From Oscillospiraceae bacterium (GTDB lineage: Bacteria > Bacillota > Clostridia > Oscillospirales > Ruminococcaceae), in contig JALELV010000063.1 in assembly GCA_022768545.1 (NCBI GenBank), forward strand, positions 1 to 52,501: DNA of 52,501 nt. Direction: 5' to 3'. A model generated the notes under the pieces. That model saw only the letters and a list, made by a program, of their open reading frames with translations. It searched no databases and was not told where the DNA came from. This document shows, piece after piece, positions 33,849-42,989 of the stretch. Numbering within the stretch: the first letter of the stretch is position 1; every line of letters begins with the position of its first letter. The position numbers and the translations under genes were made by a program.

Positions 33849-35899
33849 AGCGCAGGATCGAAATTTTAGCCCCCGCCGGCGGGCGGGAGCAGCTTGCCGC
33901 TGCGGCGGCCTGCGGGGCAGACGCGGTGTACTTGGGGGCAGGCGCCTTCAACGCACGCCGCAGCGCGGATAACTTTGACGGCGCCGCTCTGCGGGAGGCG
34001 GTGCGGTTTTGCCACGCCCGGGGGATGCAGGTGCACCTGACCCTCAACACCCTGATCTTGGAGCGGGAGATGCCCGCGGCGATGAAGCTTGCCGGTGAAG
34101 CCTGCGAGGCGGGGGTGGACGCGTTTATTATTCAGGACCCCGGCCTTGCCCGCCTGATCCGCCGGGCGGCCCCCTCCATGCCGCTCCACGGCTCCACCCA
34201 GATGTCCATCCACAACCTGGAGGGTGCGAAAGCGCTGGAACAGATGGGCTTTTCCCGGGTGGTGCTGGCCCGGGAGATGAGCCGGGAGGAGATCGCCCGG
34301 GTGGTGCAGGGCACCTCTTTGGAGACGGAGGTGTTTGTCCACGGGGCACTGTGTATGTGTGTCTCCGGCCAGTGCTATATGAGCTCGGTCATCGGGGAGC
34401 GCTCCGGCAACCGGGGGCTCTGCGCCCAGCCCTGTCGGCTGCCCTTTTCCGTGCGGGAGCCGGGCCGCTGCGGGCTCTCCCTGAAGGATCTGAGCCTCAT
34501 CGGGTACCTGCGGGAGATGGAGGAAATGGGCGTCACCTCCGCCAAGATCGAGGGGCGGATGAAGCGGCCGGAATATGTGGCCGCCGCTGTCACCGCCTGT
34601 CGCCGTGCCCGGGAGGGCCTGCCGGTGGATACCGATACCCTGCAGGCGGTGTTCTCCCGCTCCGGCTTTACCGACGGCTATTACACGGGCCGTCTGGGGC
34701 GGGAGATGTTCGGCGTGCGCCGGAAAGAGGACGTGACCGCTGCGGCCGGAGCTCTGAAGGAGCTTCAGAGGCTCTACGCGAAGGAGGCGCCGCGGGTACC
34801 GCTGAAGGCACGGCTTTGGATGGCGGAAGGGGAACCGGTTACCCTTGTTCTGCAGGACCCGGAGGGCCGGGAGGGCAGGGCCCAGGCGGAAGCCCCGGAG
34901 AGGGCCCTCGCCCGCCCCACCACGGAGGAGGGCGCGCTGCAGAGCCTCTCCAAGCTGGGGGGCACGCCCTATTATATCGGGGAAGCCCGGCTTGAGATCG
35001 GTAACGGCCTGATGGTTCCGGTCTCCCGCCTTAACCTGCTGCGCCGGGAAGCGGTGGAACAGCTCACCCGTCTGCGGGAGGAGACCCGACCGGTGCCCTT
35101 TTCAGCGCCAGAGAGCTACCATCATCCGAAGCTTCTGCTGCTGCGGTATCCCCTGCTGCGGGGGCGTTTTGCCTGTGCGGAACAGGTCCCGGCGAAGGCG
35201 TGGGACGAGCTGGAACGGGTGATCCTGCCGGTCTCGGAGGCGCTGAAGCTTCCGGCAGGGACCTTCGCGCCGGAAAAGCTCTGCGTGGAGCTGCCCCGCC
35301 TGATGTTTGACCCGGAGGAGATCCGTCCCCTGTTAAAGGAGGCGGCCGCCCGGGGGATCACCCATGCCGCGGCCGGAAACCTGGGCGGGGTGATGCTGGC
35401 CCGGGAGGAGGGCTTTGCGGTCTCGGGAGATTTCGGCCTGGGGGCGGCCAACAGCTTTTCCCTGGAGGCCCTGCGGGACCTGGGGGCGGAGGACGTCACC
35501 CTCTCCTTTGAAGCAAACCTCCAGAACGCGGCGGCCCTGGGGGATGTGCTCCCCTGTGGCATCCTGGCCTATGGGCATCTGCCCTTGATGCTGGTGCGCA
35601 ACTGCCCCTCCAGGGCGGAGACCGGCTGCCGGGGCTGCGAGGGGGTCTCGCGGCTCACCGACCGCCGGGGCAGCAGCTTCTATGTAACCTGCGGCGGCGC
35701 CCGGAAGTGCGCCGAGGTGCTCAACCACCTTCCGCTCTATCTGGCGGACCGGCTGAATGAGCTCGGCGGGTTTTCCTTCCTCACCCTGTATTTTACGGTG
35801 GAGGACCGGAAGACCTGCGAAGAGATTTTACGGGAGTACCGGGAGGGCGGCCGGCGGGACAATATCACCCGCGGGCTCTATTACCGGACGCTGAAGTAA
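33845..35899 (+). CDS. U32-family peptidase-like RNA hydroxylase
   Basis: The 684-residue protein has an N-terminal U32 domain (EILAPAGGREQLAAAAACGADAV) with the cysteine set CMCVSGQCYMSS...GLCAQPC, thought to hold an iron-sulfur cluster, and a long C-terminal part like DUF3656. This build resembles E. coli RlhA, needed for hydroxylation of 23S rRNA C2501; others in the family act on tRNA or are called collagenase-like peptidases. It is translationally coupled to zapA, as in many Clostridia. RNA modification is more likely than proteolysis, by homology only. Confidence 0.88.
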   Translation: MKRRIEILAPAGGREQLAAAAACGADAVYLGAGAFNARRSADNFDGAALREAVRFCHARGMQVHLTLNTLILEREMPAAMKLAGEACEAGVDAFIIQDPGLARLIRRAAPSMPLHGSTQMSIHNLEGAKALEQMGFSRVVLAREMSREEIARVVQGTSLETEVFVHGALCMCVSGQCYMSSVIGERSGNRGLCAQPCRLPFSVREPGRCGLSLKDLSLIGYLREMEEMGVTSAKIEGRMKRPEYVAAAVTACRRAREGLPVDTDTLQAVFSRSGFTDGYYTGRLGREMFGVRRKEDVTAAAGALKELQRLYAKEAPRVPLKARLWMAEGEPVTLVLQDPEGREGRAQAEAPERALARPTTEEGALQSLSKLGGTPYYIGEARLEIGNGLMVPVSRLNLLRREAVEQLTRLREETRPVPFSAPESYHHPKLLLLRYPLLRGRFACAEQVPAKAWDELERVILPVSEALKLPAGTFAPEKLCVELPRLMFDPEEIRPLLKEAAARGITHAAAGNLGGVMLAREEGFAVSGDFGLGAANSFSLEALRDLGAEDVTLSFEANLQNAAALGDVLPCGILAYGHLPLMLVRNCPSRAETGCRGCEGVSRLTDRRGSSFYVTCGGARKCAEVLNHLPLYLADRLNELGGFSFLTLYFTVEDRKTCEEILREYREGGRRDNITRGLYYRTLK

Positions 35900-36055
35900 A
35901 AAACAGCGTTTTGCGCTATTTTTTATGCGCATCCGCCCGCTGTGTGGGCGGGCGCCCGAAATTACAGGGCCGTGGGCCGGGAGGGCTCACACGGCCGTTT
36001 TTATAACTTAGGGCTGTAAAAAAACATCCCCGCCTGTCTGCGGGGAGGGGAGGAC
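35900..36055 (+). terminator. Terminators and hairpins between U32 and dut
   Basis: Three inverted repeats follow each other: AGCG-TTTT-GCGCT with a T6 run (about 35904-35922), CCGCCC...GGGCGG (about 35933-35952), and GGCCGTG...CACGGCC with TTTTTAT (about 35968-36005). A fourth, CCCCGC-CTGTCT-GCGGGG (36028-36045), lies directly before the dut ribosome site GGGGAGGA and could affect translation. Confidence 0.65.
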
Positions 36056-36059
36056 TGTT

Positions 36060-36497
36060 ATGCTTTTACAGATCAAACGGCTGCGCCCGGGGGCGGCGCT
36101 GCCCCGGACGGCCACGGCCGGCAGCGCGGGGTATGACCTTACCGCCTGTACCGAGCAGCCGGTGGAGATCCCGCCCGGGGAGACCCGGAGCATTCCCACC
36201 GGTATCGCCATTGCCCTGCCCTCCCCGGAATGGGGGGCTTTCATCTTTGCCCGCAGCGGCCTGGGGGTGAAAAAGGGTATCGTCCCCGGAAACTGCGTGG
36301 GGGTCATCGATTCCGACTACCGGGGGGAAATTTTAGTGGGCCTTCACAACCATTCCCGGGAGCCCTACACAGTGCTGCCTGGGGACCGTATTGCCCAGAT
36401 GGTGCTGCTGCCGGTGGGGCGCTTTGATATAGAGGAGCGGGAGGAGCTTGACGGCACCGCCCGCGGCGAGGGGGGCTTCGGCTCCACCAGCCGGTGA
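36060..36497 (+). CDS. dut: dUTP pyrophosphatase
   Basis: The 145-residue trimeric dUTPase hydrolyses dUTP to dUMP and keeps uracil out of DNA. All five motifs are seen: AGYDLTA, ARSGLGVKKG, GVIDSDYRGEI, GDRIAQMVL and the C-terminal GEGGFGSTSR. GGGGAGGA precedes the ATG. It opens a dut-DUF4321-maf group. Confidence 0.96.
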   Translation: MLLQIKRLRPGAALPRTATAGSAGYDLTACTEQPVEIPPGETRSIPTGIAIALPSPEWGAFIFARSGLGVKKGIVPGNCVGVIDSDYRGEILVGLHNHSREPYTVLPGDRIAQMVLLPVGRFDIEEREELDGTARGEGGFGSTSR

Positions 36498-36531
36498 ATT
36501 TTTAGTAAACCGCGAAAGGCTGATACGACCC

Positions 36532-36795
36532 ATGAAACGCAATTTTATTCTGCTGTTTATGCTGCTGGCGGGGGTGATCTTCGGGGCGCTGCTGGCCTCC
36601 ATCACCGCCGATATCCCCTTTCTCTCCTGGCTTTCCTTCGGAGATTCCGTGGGGATCGCCACGGGAGATCCGATGATCCTGGACCTCTCGGTGCTGAAGC
36701 TTGCCTTCGGCTTTGAACTGAAGGTGAATATCGCCCAGATCATTTGCGTGATCCTCTCGATTTTTGCCTACAAAAGCCTGATCCAGCGGCTGTGA
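36532..36795 (+). CDS. DUF4321 small membrane protein
   Basis: An 87-residue product with two hydrophobic helices (FILLFMLLAGVIFGALLAS and IAQIICVILSIFAY), matching the DUF4321 pattern of Clostridia that is usually found before maf. Function unknown; it may belong to the cell-shape/septum set because maf and mre genes are frequent neighbours. Only a weak GAAAGG precedes the ATG, so translation may depend on dut. Confidence 0.8.
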   Translation: MKRNFILLFMLLAGVIFGALLASITADIPFLSWLSFGDSVGIATGDPMILDLSVLKLAFGFELKVNIAQIICVILSIFAYKSLIQRL

Positions 36796-36812
36796 GAGGG
36801 GAGGAAAAGGAG

Positions 36813-37385
36813 ATGAAAAGGGAAAAACCGGTTTTGGCCTCCGGCTCTCCCCGCCGAAGGGAGCTGTTTGCGCTGCTGTACCCGGAGTTTGACGTGATGG
36901 TGCCCGACGCGGACGAGACGCTTCCGGCGGGGCTGCCCGCCGGAGAGGCGCCGGAGCTGCTGGCCCGCCGAAAAGCCCGGGCTGTTCTGGCCTGTGCGCC
37001 GGGGAGGCTGATCGTTGCCGCGGATACCCTGGTGGCGGTGGACGGCACGGCTCTGGGCAAGCCCAAAAGCCGGGAGGAGGCCTGCGCCATGCTCCACCGG
37101 CTCTCCGGGCGGACGCACCAGGTGTATACTGGGGTGTGTGTCCTCCGGGGGGAAAAATGCCTTTCCTTTACCCAGTGCACCCAGGTCACCTTTTATCCTC
37201 TTTCGGAGGAGGAGATCCGCCGCTATGCGGATACCGGGGAGCCCATGGACAAGGCGGGAGCGTACGGGATCCAGGGCAGGGGCGCCCTGCTGGCGGAAAA
37301 GATAGATGGAGATTATTTTAATGTGGTGGGCCTGCCGGTGGCACGGCTGGCCCGGGCTTTGAGCGATATGGCCGCGGAGGGCTGA
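36813..37385 (+). CDS. maf: Maf-family nucleotide pyrophosphatase
   Basis: The 190-residue product matches Maf (YhdE type), which hydrolyses dTTP, UTP and modified nucleotides and has been linked to septum inhibition. SGSPRRRELF, AADTLVAVDG, LGKPKS and EPMDKAGAYGIQG are the active-site segments. AAAAGGAG lies next to the ATG at 36813; upstream open frame overlaps the DUF4321 gene. Together with dut it keeps the nucleotide pool clean. Confidence 0.95.
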   Translation: MKREKPVLASGSPRRRELFALLYPEFDVMVPDADETLPAGLPAGEAPELLARRKARAVLACAPGRLIVAADTLVAVDGTALGKPKSREEACAMLHRLSGRTHQVYTGVCVLRGEKCLSFTQCTQVTFYPLSEEEIRRYADTGEPMDKAGAYGIQGRGALLAEKIDGDYFNVVGLPVARLARALSDMAAEG

Positions 37386-37404
37386 GCCCTGCCGGCGGGC
37401 ATTG

Positions 37405-37441
37405 GCCTGTTCTGCTTTTGAAAAGCGGAACGGGCTTTTTT
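37405..37441 (+). terminator. Terminator after maf
   Basis: GCCTGTTCTGCTTTT pairs with AAAAGCGGAACGGGC (two wobble pairs), followed by TTTTTT. Confidence 0.85.
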
Positions 37442-37557
37442 GATTGCTGGGGCACCGCTGAAAAAACGTCTGAATTCCTGTTTTTTTGCTCCCAGTGGGC
37501 TTTTTCTGTGGGATATACAGAAATAAGCCCTTTTACAAAATGTTCACAGATATTCCA

Positions 37558-37615
37558 TTGACAATTATAGTTTTGCGACATAATATTTAACCTCGGAAAC
37601 TAATTGTTTTGCAGA
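37558..37615 (+). promoter_or_regulatory. Promoter and likely MarR operator
   Basis: TTGACA (37558) and TAATAT (37581) with a 17-base spacer form a near-consensus promoter. AAAC-TAATT-GTTT lies around the start site at about 37597-37609, and a related ATAGTTTTGC occurs in the spacer (ATTGTTTTGC downstream). These are plausible binding sites for the MarR protein encoded next. Confidence 0.65.
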
Positions 37616-37691
37616 AGCTGAAAACGTCGGCCGGGGTCATTCGTTTTATCATGGGATGAAGAGCAGACGGCCGGAAAGGAGCGGGAGAGGT

Positions 37692-38156
37692 TTGAACCCA
37701 GCAACCAGAGAACTGATGCGGTCCCTTCAGATTTTTCAGAAAAAAATCAGCAGGATCCAGGTGTCGGAAGAGCTCACGCCGATGGAATTCGGAGCCATGA
37801 GCATCATCGACCAGAAAAGCCGGGAGGCCGGCGGAAAAAGAGTAAAAGTATCGGACATCAGCGACGGGTGCAGGACATCCAAGCCGATGATGTCCAAAAT
37901 TTTGGGAGAGCTGGAAAGACAGGGCTATATCCAAAGAGAGGAAAGCGAGGAGGACCGCCGGGTGGCCTGCATCACGCTTACCGGCGCGGGGGAAGAAACC
38001 CTGCGGCGGGCCACCGGAGAGTACGACCGGTTCACCGACTGGATCCTGGAACGGCTGGGAGAGGAAAACGCCCGCGTCCTCAAGGGGCTGGTGGACCGGT
38101 TTTCCGAGATCCTTGCCGGACAAGAGGAGTGCCCCTGGCGGGAGGAAAAACAATGA
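37692..38156 (+). CDS. MarR-family regulator
   Basis: About 154 residues with the winged helix-turn-helix of MarR (VSDISDGCRTSKPMMSKILGELERQGYIQREESEEDRR, the last part being the wing). It probably represses itself and the efflux pair downstream until a toxic ligand binds. The start is uncertain: TTG at 37692 has AAGGAG-rich sequence before it, while ATG at 37656 has none. The 64 bases to the next gene contain no terminator. Confidence 0.9.
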   Translation: MNPATRELMRSLQIFQKKISRIQVSEELTPMEFGAMSIIDQKSREAGGKRVKVSDISDGCRTSKPMMSKILGELERQGYIQREESEEDRRVACITLTGAGEETLRRATGEYDRFTDWILERLGEENARVLKGLVDRFSEILAGQEECPWREEKQ

Positions 38157-38220
38157 CCGGCAGGATCCCTGCAGGTTTACATACAAATAAAACACAGACC
38201 ATAATTGGGAGGGATTTGCT

Positions 38221-39624
38221 TTGAGAGACAAAAAAAGAAACTGGAAAAAAGCTGCGGCGGCGGGAATGTCGCTGTTTCTGGTCTTCGGGGCGTCTGGCTG
38301 CGCCGGAGCCGGGGACATAGCCCCGGGGGAGGGGGAAAGCCAGCCGATCCCGGTGACGGTGGAGAAGGTGCAGAGGGGAACCCTGTCCTCCAGCGCCAGC
38401 TTTACGGGAAAAATTACCCCGGATCAGACGGTGAGCGTTTATCCCAAGGCCAGCGGAACGGTAAAGGCTGTCTATTTTTCCGTGGGCGACGAGGTGAAAA
38501 AGGGCGATCTTATCTTTGAGATCGACCCCGTGGACATCCAGCTGCAGGTGGACAGCGCCAAGGCGGCGCTGGACGCGGCTGTAGCGGGGGCGAACGCCGC
38601 AGCCGGAGGCCAGGACCTGGCTGTGATCCAAAACGATATGAGCGTCTGGAGCGCGAAACAGACCTATGACAAGGCAAAGGACGCCCTGGAGGCATTTGAG
38701 GATGCAAATCCCTCCAAATCCACCCTCAAGGCGAATGTGACCACGGCCCAGCAGGCCTACGATGCGGCAAAGGCGGCTTACGACGCCATCGAGGAGGAAG
38801 GCCCGGAGAAGGAGGCGGCCAAGGCCGATATGGAAGCTGCGGCCGGGGCGCTGACTGCGGCCAGAACGGCCCTTGCCACCTACAATTCCACCATCGACCA
38901 GCTGGAAAACGCCGCGGATCTGGCAAAGGACTCCCTGAACTTTGCCAGAGACAGCAAAGAAGTGAGCGAAGGAGAGATCCAGGACCACAAAGACGCCGCG
39001 CAGGACGCCCAGCTGCGCCAGGTGGAGATCGCTTACGAAAGCGCCCTGCGGCAGCTGGAGTACACCAAGGTGTACGCGCCGGTGGACGGCACGCTGGAAG
39101 CGGTGAACGTCAGCGAGAACAACATGGCGACAAGCCAGGGCCCTGCCTGTGTGATCTCCAGCTCCGGCACCATGACGGCGGAGATGAGCCTTCCCGCCGA
39201 GGTGGTGATGAACCTGTCGCCGCGGGACAGCCTGACGGTGGAGTGCGCGGGTGCCAGCTACAGTGCCGAGATCACCGAGATCGGCACCGCGGCAAACCAG
39301 GTGGGCCTTTACCCGGTAAAGGCGGCCATTTCCGGCGGCGGGGAGCTGCTCAGCGGGATGACGGCCAAGATCACCCTGGACACCGACCGGGCGGAAAATG
39401 CCATGATTTTGCCCATCGCCTGCCTGTACTACGACAACAACAAGCCCTATGTTTACGTGATGAAGGAGGGCGCCGCGGTCAAGACCTATCTGGAGACCGG
39501 GATCTCCGACAGCGAAAACGTGGTGATCCTTTCGGGGATCGGGGAGGGCGACCAGGTGATCTCTTCCTGGAACCCGGGGCTGATGGACGGAGCCGCTGTG
39601 ACCGAGGCGGAGATAGGAGAGTAA
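38221..39624 (+). CDS. RND efflux periplasmic-adaptor-type lipoprotein
   Basis: The 467-residue membrane fusion protein pairs with the RND pump downstream. A TTG start follows GGGAGG. The signal peptide ends with GASGC (lipobox), then come barrel-sandwich halves around a long Ala-rich coiled coil (about 110-275) and a beta-barrel. In a monoderm the protein would sit on the outer face of the membrane and connect the pump with the wall space. Only four bases separate it from the pump gene. Confidence 0.9.
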   Translation: MRDKKRNWKKAAAAGMSLFLVFGASGCAGAGDIAPGEGESQPIPVTVEKVQRGTLSSSASFTGKITPDQTVSVYPKASGTVKAVYFSVGDEVKKGDLIFEIDPVDIQLQVDSAKAALDAAVAGANAAAGGQDLAVIQNDMSVWSAKQTYDKAKDALEAFEDANPSKSTLKANVTTAQQAYDAAKAAYDAIEEEGPEKEAAKADMEAAAGALTAARTALATYNSTIDQLENAADLAKDSLNFARDSKEVSEGEIQDHKDAAQDAQLRQVEIAYESALRQLEYTKVYAPVDGTLEAVNVSENNMATSQGPACVISSSGTMTAEMSLPAEVVMNLSPRDSLTVECAGASYSAEITEIGTAANQVGLYPVKAAISGGGELLSGMTAKITLDTDRAENAMILPIACLYYDNNKPYVYVMKEGAAVKTYLETGISDSENVVILSGIGEGDQVISSWNPGLMDGAAVTEAEIGE

Positions 39625-39628
39625 GCCC

Positions 39629-42600
39629 ATGAATTTGACAAAACTGGTCATGAAACGCCCGGTGGCCGTCATCATCTGTATTATGGCGCTGCTGATCTTC
39701 GGGCTTTCCTCCGTTTTTACCATGCCTATGGAGCTGACACCGGCGATGGAGATGCCGGTGTCGCTGATCATGACCACCTACCCCGGCGCGGGCCCGGAGG
39801 AGGTGGACGAACAGGTCACCCAGGTCATTGAGGACGCGGTCTCCACCGTCAGCGGCCTGAAGGATATTCAGTCCCAATCCTCGGAAAATGTGTCCGTTGT
39901 GATGATGCAGTTTGAATACGGCACCAACATGGACCTCGTTCACAGCGACCTGAAGGAGAAGATCGACCTTTACAGATCTCAGCTGCCCGAGGATGCCTCA
40001 TCCCCCACCGTTATGGAGATCAGCATGGACATGATGCCGGCGATCACCTTTTCGGTGGAGGCCACCGGGGATGTGAACCTGCTCAACTATGTAAATGACA
40101 GCATCGTGCCGGAGTTTGAGCGCCTTTCCGGTGTGGCCTCTGTGTCGGTTTCCGGCGGAGAGCAGGACTATGTCCGCATTCTGCTGGACCCGGAGAAAAT
40201 GGAGCAGCACAAGCTTTCCATGGGCACCCTGAGCCAGCTGATCGCCACGGCGGATTTTTCCTACCCCGCGGGCAATGTGGACCGGGGAGATCAGGAGCTG
40301 ATCCTCCGCGGCGGTGTGAACTATGATACCATAGAGGCTCTGCGCAGCCTGCCCATCACCCTGGGCGGCGGCAGCATCATCCATCTTTCCGATGTGGCCA
40401 CAGTGGAAACCGCCGTGATGGACAGCGGCTCTGTCAGCCGCTACAACGGAAAGGAAAACGTGACGGTCTCGGTCTCCAAACGGCAGAGTGCCGGAACCCT
40501 CAACGTTACAAACGACGTGCTGGACACCATTGAAAAGCTCAACAGCCAAAACCTGGGCGTCCGCATGGACGTGATCTACAACAGCGGAGACGAGATCATC
40601 AGCGCCGTCAACAGCGTGGTGACGGCCATGGTCTCCGGCGCTGTGCTGGCCATGCTGGTGCTGTTTATATTCCTGGGAGACTGGCGGGCCTCGATCATCA
40701 TCGGTACTTCCATCCCGGTGTCCATCCTGCTTACACTGGTGGCCATGTCCTTCGCGGGGCTTACCATCAACCTGATGTCCCTGGGCGGCCTGCTGGTGGG
40801 CGTGGGCATGATGGTGGATAACTCCATCGTCGTGATCGAGAGCTGTTTCAAGATGCGCGACACGCAGAGGAGCTTCTGGGAATCCGCCCTGGAGGGCGCC
40901 AAGGTGGTCACGGCCTCCATCATCGCCTCTACCCTGACCTCTGTGGTGGTGTACCTGCCCATCAGCCTGCTTAAGGGGATGTCGGGCCAGATGTTCCGGC
41001 AGGTGGGCTTTACCATTATCTTTGCCCTGGTAGCTTCCCTGATCTCGGCTCTTACCCTGGTGCCGCTGCTGTTCATCAAGCTGCACCCGGTGGAGAAGAA
41101 GGAGACCCCGGTCTCCCGGGCCATGCGCTGGCTGGAGAAAAAGGCAGGCCGGGGAATGTCCCGGGCCTTCCGCCACAAAACGGCTGTCGTGCTGTCCTCT
41201 ATCCTGCTGCTGGTGGGCTCCTTCCTGGTGCTGCCGGTGGTGGGGTTTGAGCTAATCCCCAGCATGGACCAGGGGGCGTTCACCGTTTCGGTGGAGACCA
41301 AACCCGGCCTGCAGCTGGAGCGGGTGGATGAGATCCTGGTCAAGCTTGAGGAGATCATCACCGGCTACGACGACGTGGAACGCTATTCCGTCAGCTCCGG
41401 CGGAGGCGGCATGGGCATGTCCGGCGGAGGTGGCAGTGTCTCTGTCTACCTGAAGGGAGACCGCAAAATGTCCACCGATGAGATCGTGGACGAGATGCGG
41501 GAAAAGACAAAGGATTTCGTCAACTGCAAGGTGGAGGTGAGTTCCTCCGACATGATGAGCAGCCTCACGGGAGGCAGTTCCATTCAGGTAAACCTTCAGG
41601 GGGCGGACCTTGACGTTCTGCGGGACGCAGTTTCCGATGTGGAGACGGTGATGTGGAAAAATGATAAGATCATCACCGTTTCCTCCAGCCTCTCCGACGG
41701 CAGCCCCCAGGCGGAGGTGATCGTGGACCCGGTGCAGGCCGCGGCCTACGGGCTCACCCCCATCCAGGTGATGAGCACCCTATCCTCGGCGGTGCAGGGC
41801 TCCAAAGCCACCACCCTTCGGATGGAGGGTAAGAGCTACGATGTGCGCCTGGAATACCCGGAGGGAAGCTATGACAGCATTGCGGACCTGGACGGCATGA
41901 TGTTGACCGCCCCCACCGGAGCCCAGGTGGCGCTCAGCGAGATTTCCCACATCGAATATTCGAACAGCCCCCAGAGCCTGACCCGCCTCAACGGACAGTA
42001 TCTGGTGACGGTCACCGCCCAGGCCAAATCGGAGAGCTCGGCCAAGGCCTCCAATGAGATCATGCAGGCGGTGGGCCGTATGCAGCTGCCGGAGGGCGTC
42101 ACCCAGAGCATGGGCGGCAGCCTGGATGCCATGATAGAGGAGCTGACCGCCCTGGCCGGCGCACTGGCCACCGCGGTGTTGCTGGTGTTTATGGTCATGG
42201 CTGTTCAATTTGAATCCATGCGATTCTCCCTGGTGGTCATGTTCTCGGTGCCCTTTGCCTTTATCGGCTCGGCCCTGATGCTGCTGGTATCCGGTTCGGC
42301 CCTCAGCATGGTGTCCATGATGGGCATCATCATGCTGGTCGGCATCGTGGTGAACAACGGTATCCTGCTGATCGATACGGCTGGCCGACTTCAGGCGGAG
42401 GAAGGGCTCAGCCCGGAGGATTCCCTGGTGGCGGCGGGGCGTTCCCGCCTGCGGCCGATCCTTATGACGACCCTGACTACGGTGCTGGGGATGGTCCCCA
42501 TGGCGCTGGGGATCGGCAGCGGTACCGAGATGATGCAGTCCATGGCGCTGATCATCATCGGAGGGCTGATCACCTCCACTGTCCTGACCATTTTCCTGCT

Positions 42601-42724
42601 GCCCACCATCTACCTGCTGTTCCGCAAGAAGAACAAAGGGGAAAAGGAGCAGAAGAAACAAGCAAAACGCGAGAAAAAAGCCCTCAGGAAAGGGAAAACG
42701 GCCGAGGCGCCTGCCCAGCCGTAA
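39629..42724 (+). CDS. RND-family efflux pump
   Basis: The 1031-residue pump has twelve predicted helices in two repeats with large extracellular loops. MKRPVAVIICIMALLIFGLS at the start, the GLLVGVGMMVDNSIVVIE helix-4 motif and the matching GIIMLVGIVVNNGILLID in the second half are typical HAE1/AcrB-like signs; the Asp pair for proton relay is present in the first. A Gly/Ser-rich loop lies at about residue 590. It ends in a Lys/Glu-rich cytosolic tail. MarR control implies export of toxic compounds such as bile salts or drugs. Confidence 0.95.
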   Translation: MNLTKLVMKRPVAVIICIMALLIFGLSSVFTMPMELTPAMEMPVSLIMTTYPGAGPEEVDEQVTQVIEDAVSTVSGLKDIQSQSSENVSVVMMQFEYGTNMDLVHSDLKEKIDLYRSQLPEDASSPTVMEISMDMMPAITFSVEATGDVNLLNYVNDSIVPEFERLSGVASVSVSGGEQDYVRILLDPEKMEQHKLSMGTLSQLIATADFSYPAGNVDRGDQELILRGGVNYDTIEALRSLPITLGGGSIIHLSDVATVETAVMDSGSVSRYNGKENVTVSVSKRQSAGTLNVTNDVLDTIEKLNSQNLGVRMDVIYNSGDEIISAVNSVVTAMVSGAVLAMLVLFIFLGDWRASIIIGTSIPVSILLTLVAMSFAGLTINLMSLGGLLVGVGMMVDNSIVVIESCFKMRDTQRSFWESALEGAKVVTASIIASTLTSVVVYLPISLLKGMSGQMFRQVGFTIIFALVASLISALTLVPLLFIKLHPVEKKETPVSRAMRWLEKKAGRGMSRAFRHKTAVVLSSILLLVGSFLVLPVVGFELIPSMDQGAFTVSVETKPGLQLERVDEILVKLEEIITGYDDVERYSVSSGGGGMGMSGGGGSVSVYLKGDRKMSTDEIVDEMREKTKDFVNCKVEVSSSDMMSSLTGGSSIQVNLQGADLDVLRDAVSDVETVMWKNDKIITVSSSLSDGSPQAEVIVDPVQAAAYGLTPIQVMSTLSSAVQGSKATTLRMEGKSYDVRLEYPEGSYDSIADLDGMMLTAPTGAQVALSEISHIEYSNSPQSLTRLNGQYLVTVTAQAKSESSAKASNEIMQAVGRMQLPEGVTQSMGGSLDAMIEELTALAGALATAVLLVFMVMAVQFESMRFSLVVMFSVPFAFIGSALMLLVSGSALSMVSMMGIIMLVGIVVNNGILLIDTAGRLQAEEGLSPEDSLVAAGRSRLRPILMTTLTTVLGMVPMALGIGSGTEMMQSMALIIIGGLITSTVLTIFLLPTIYLLFRKKNKGEKEQKKQAKREKKALRKGKTAEAPAQP

Positions 42725-42736
42725 GTATTAAAAGAT

Positions 42737-42776
42737 AAAAGATCCCGGTCCAGCTCTTGCTGGACCGGGATCTTTT
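42737..42776. terminator. Bidirectional terminator
   Basis: An 18-bp perfect stem (AAAAGATCCCGGTCCAGC and complement) with the loop TCTT serves the RND operon and the minus-strand hydrogenase-sensor cluster. Confidence 0.92.
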
Positions 42777-42790
42777 ATTATAAGGACGGA

Positions 42791-42973
42791 TCACAGGGAG
42801 GCAAAGGTCCACAACAAATACAGAAGAAACACCACGGCAAAAACAGCTTCCGTCAGGATGCCGGACCAGTAGAGCCTTTTGTTTTGCCGGGAAGAGCCGA
42901 AAAACATCAGGCAGACCCCGGCCAAAAAGAGAACGCCGGAAACCCAGGGCAGTGCGCGAAACAAAGCGTCCAT
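42791..42973 (-). CDS. Small two-helix membrane protein
   Basis: A 60-residue product with two hydrophobic helices joined by SSRQNKRLY. The ATG at 42973 follows a good TTGGAGGT site, which excludes a longer start. It is the last gene of the sensor-hydrogenase cluster, 16 bases after the PHP gene. Not recognised; it could be a membrane anchor for a soluble partner in the cluster. Confidence 0.75.
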   Translation of the reverse strand: MDALFRALPWVSGVLFLAGVCLMFFGSSRQNKRLYWSGILTEAVFAVVFLLYLLWTFASL

Positions 42974-42989
42974 TTGACAGACCTCCAAT

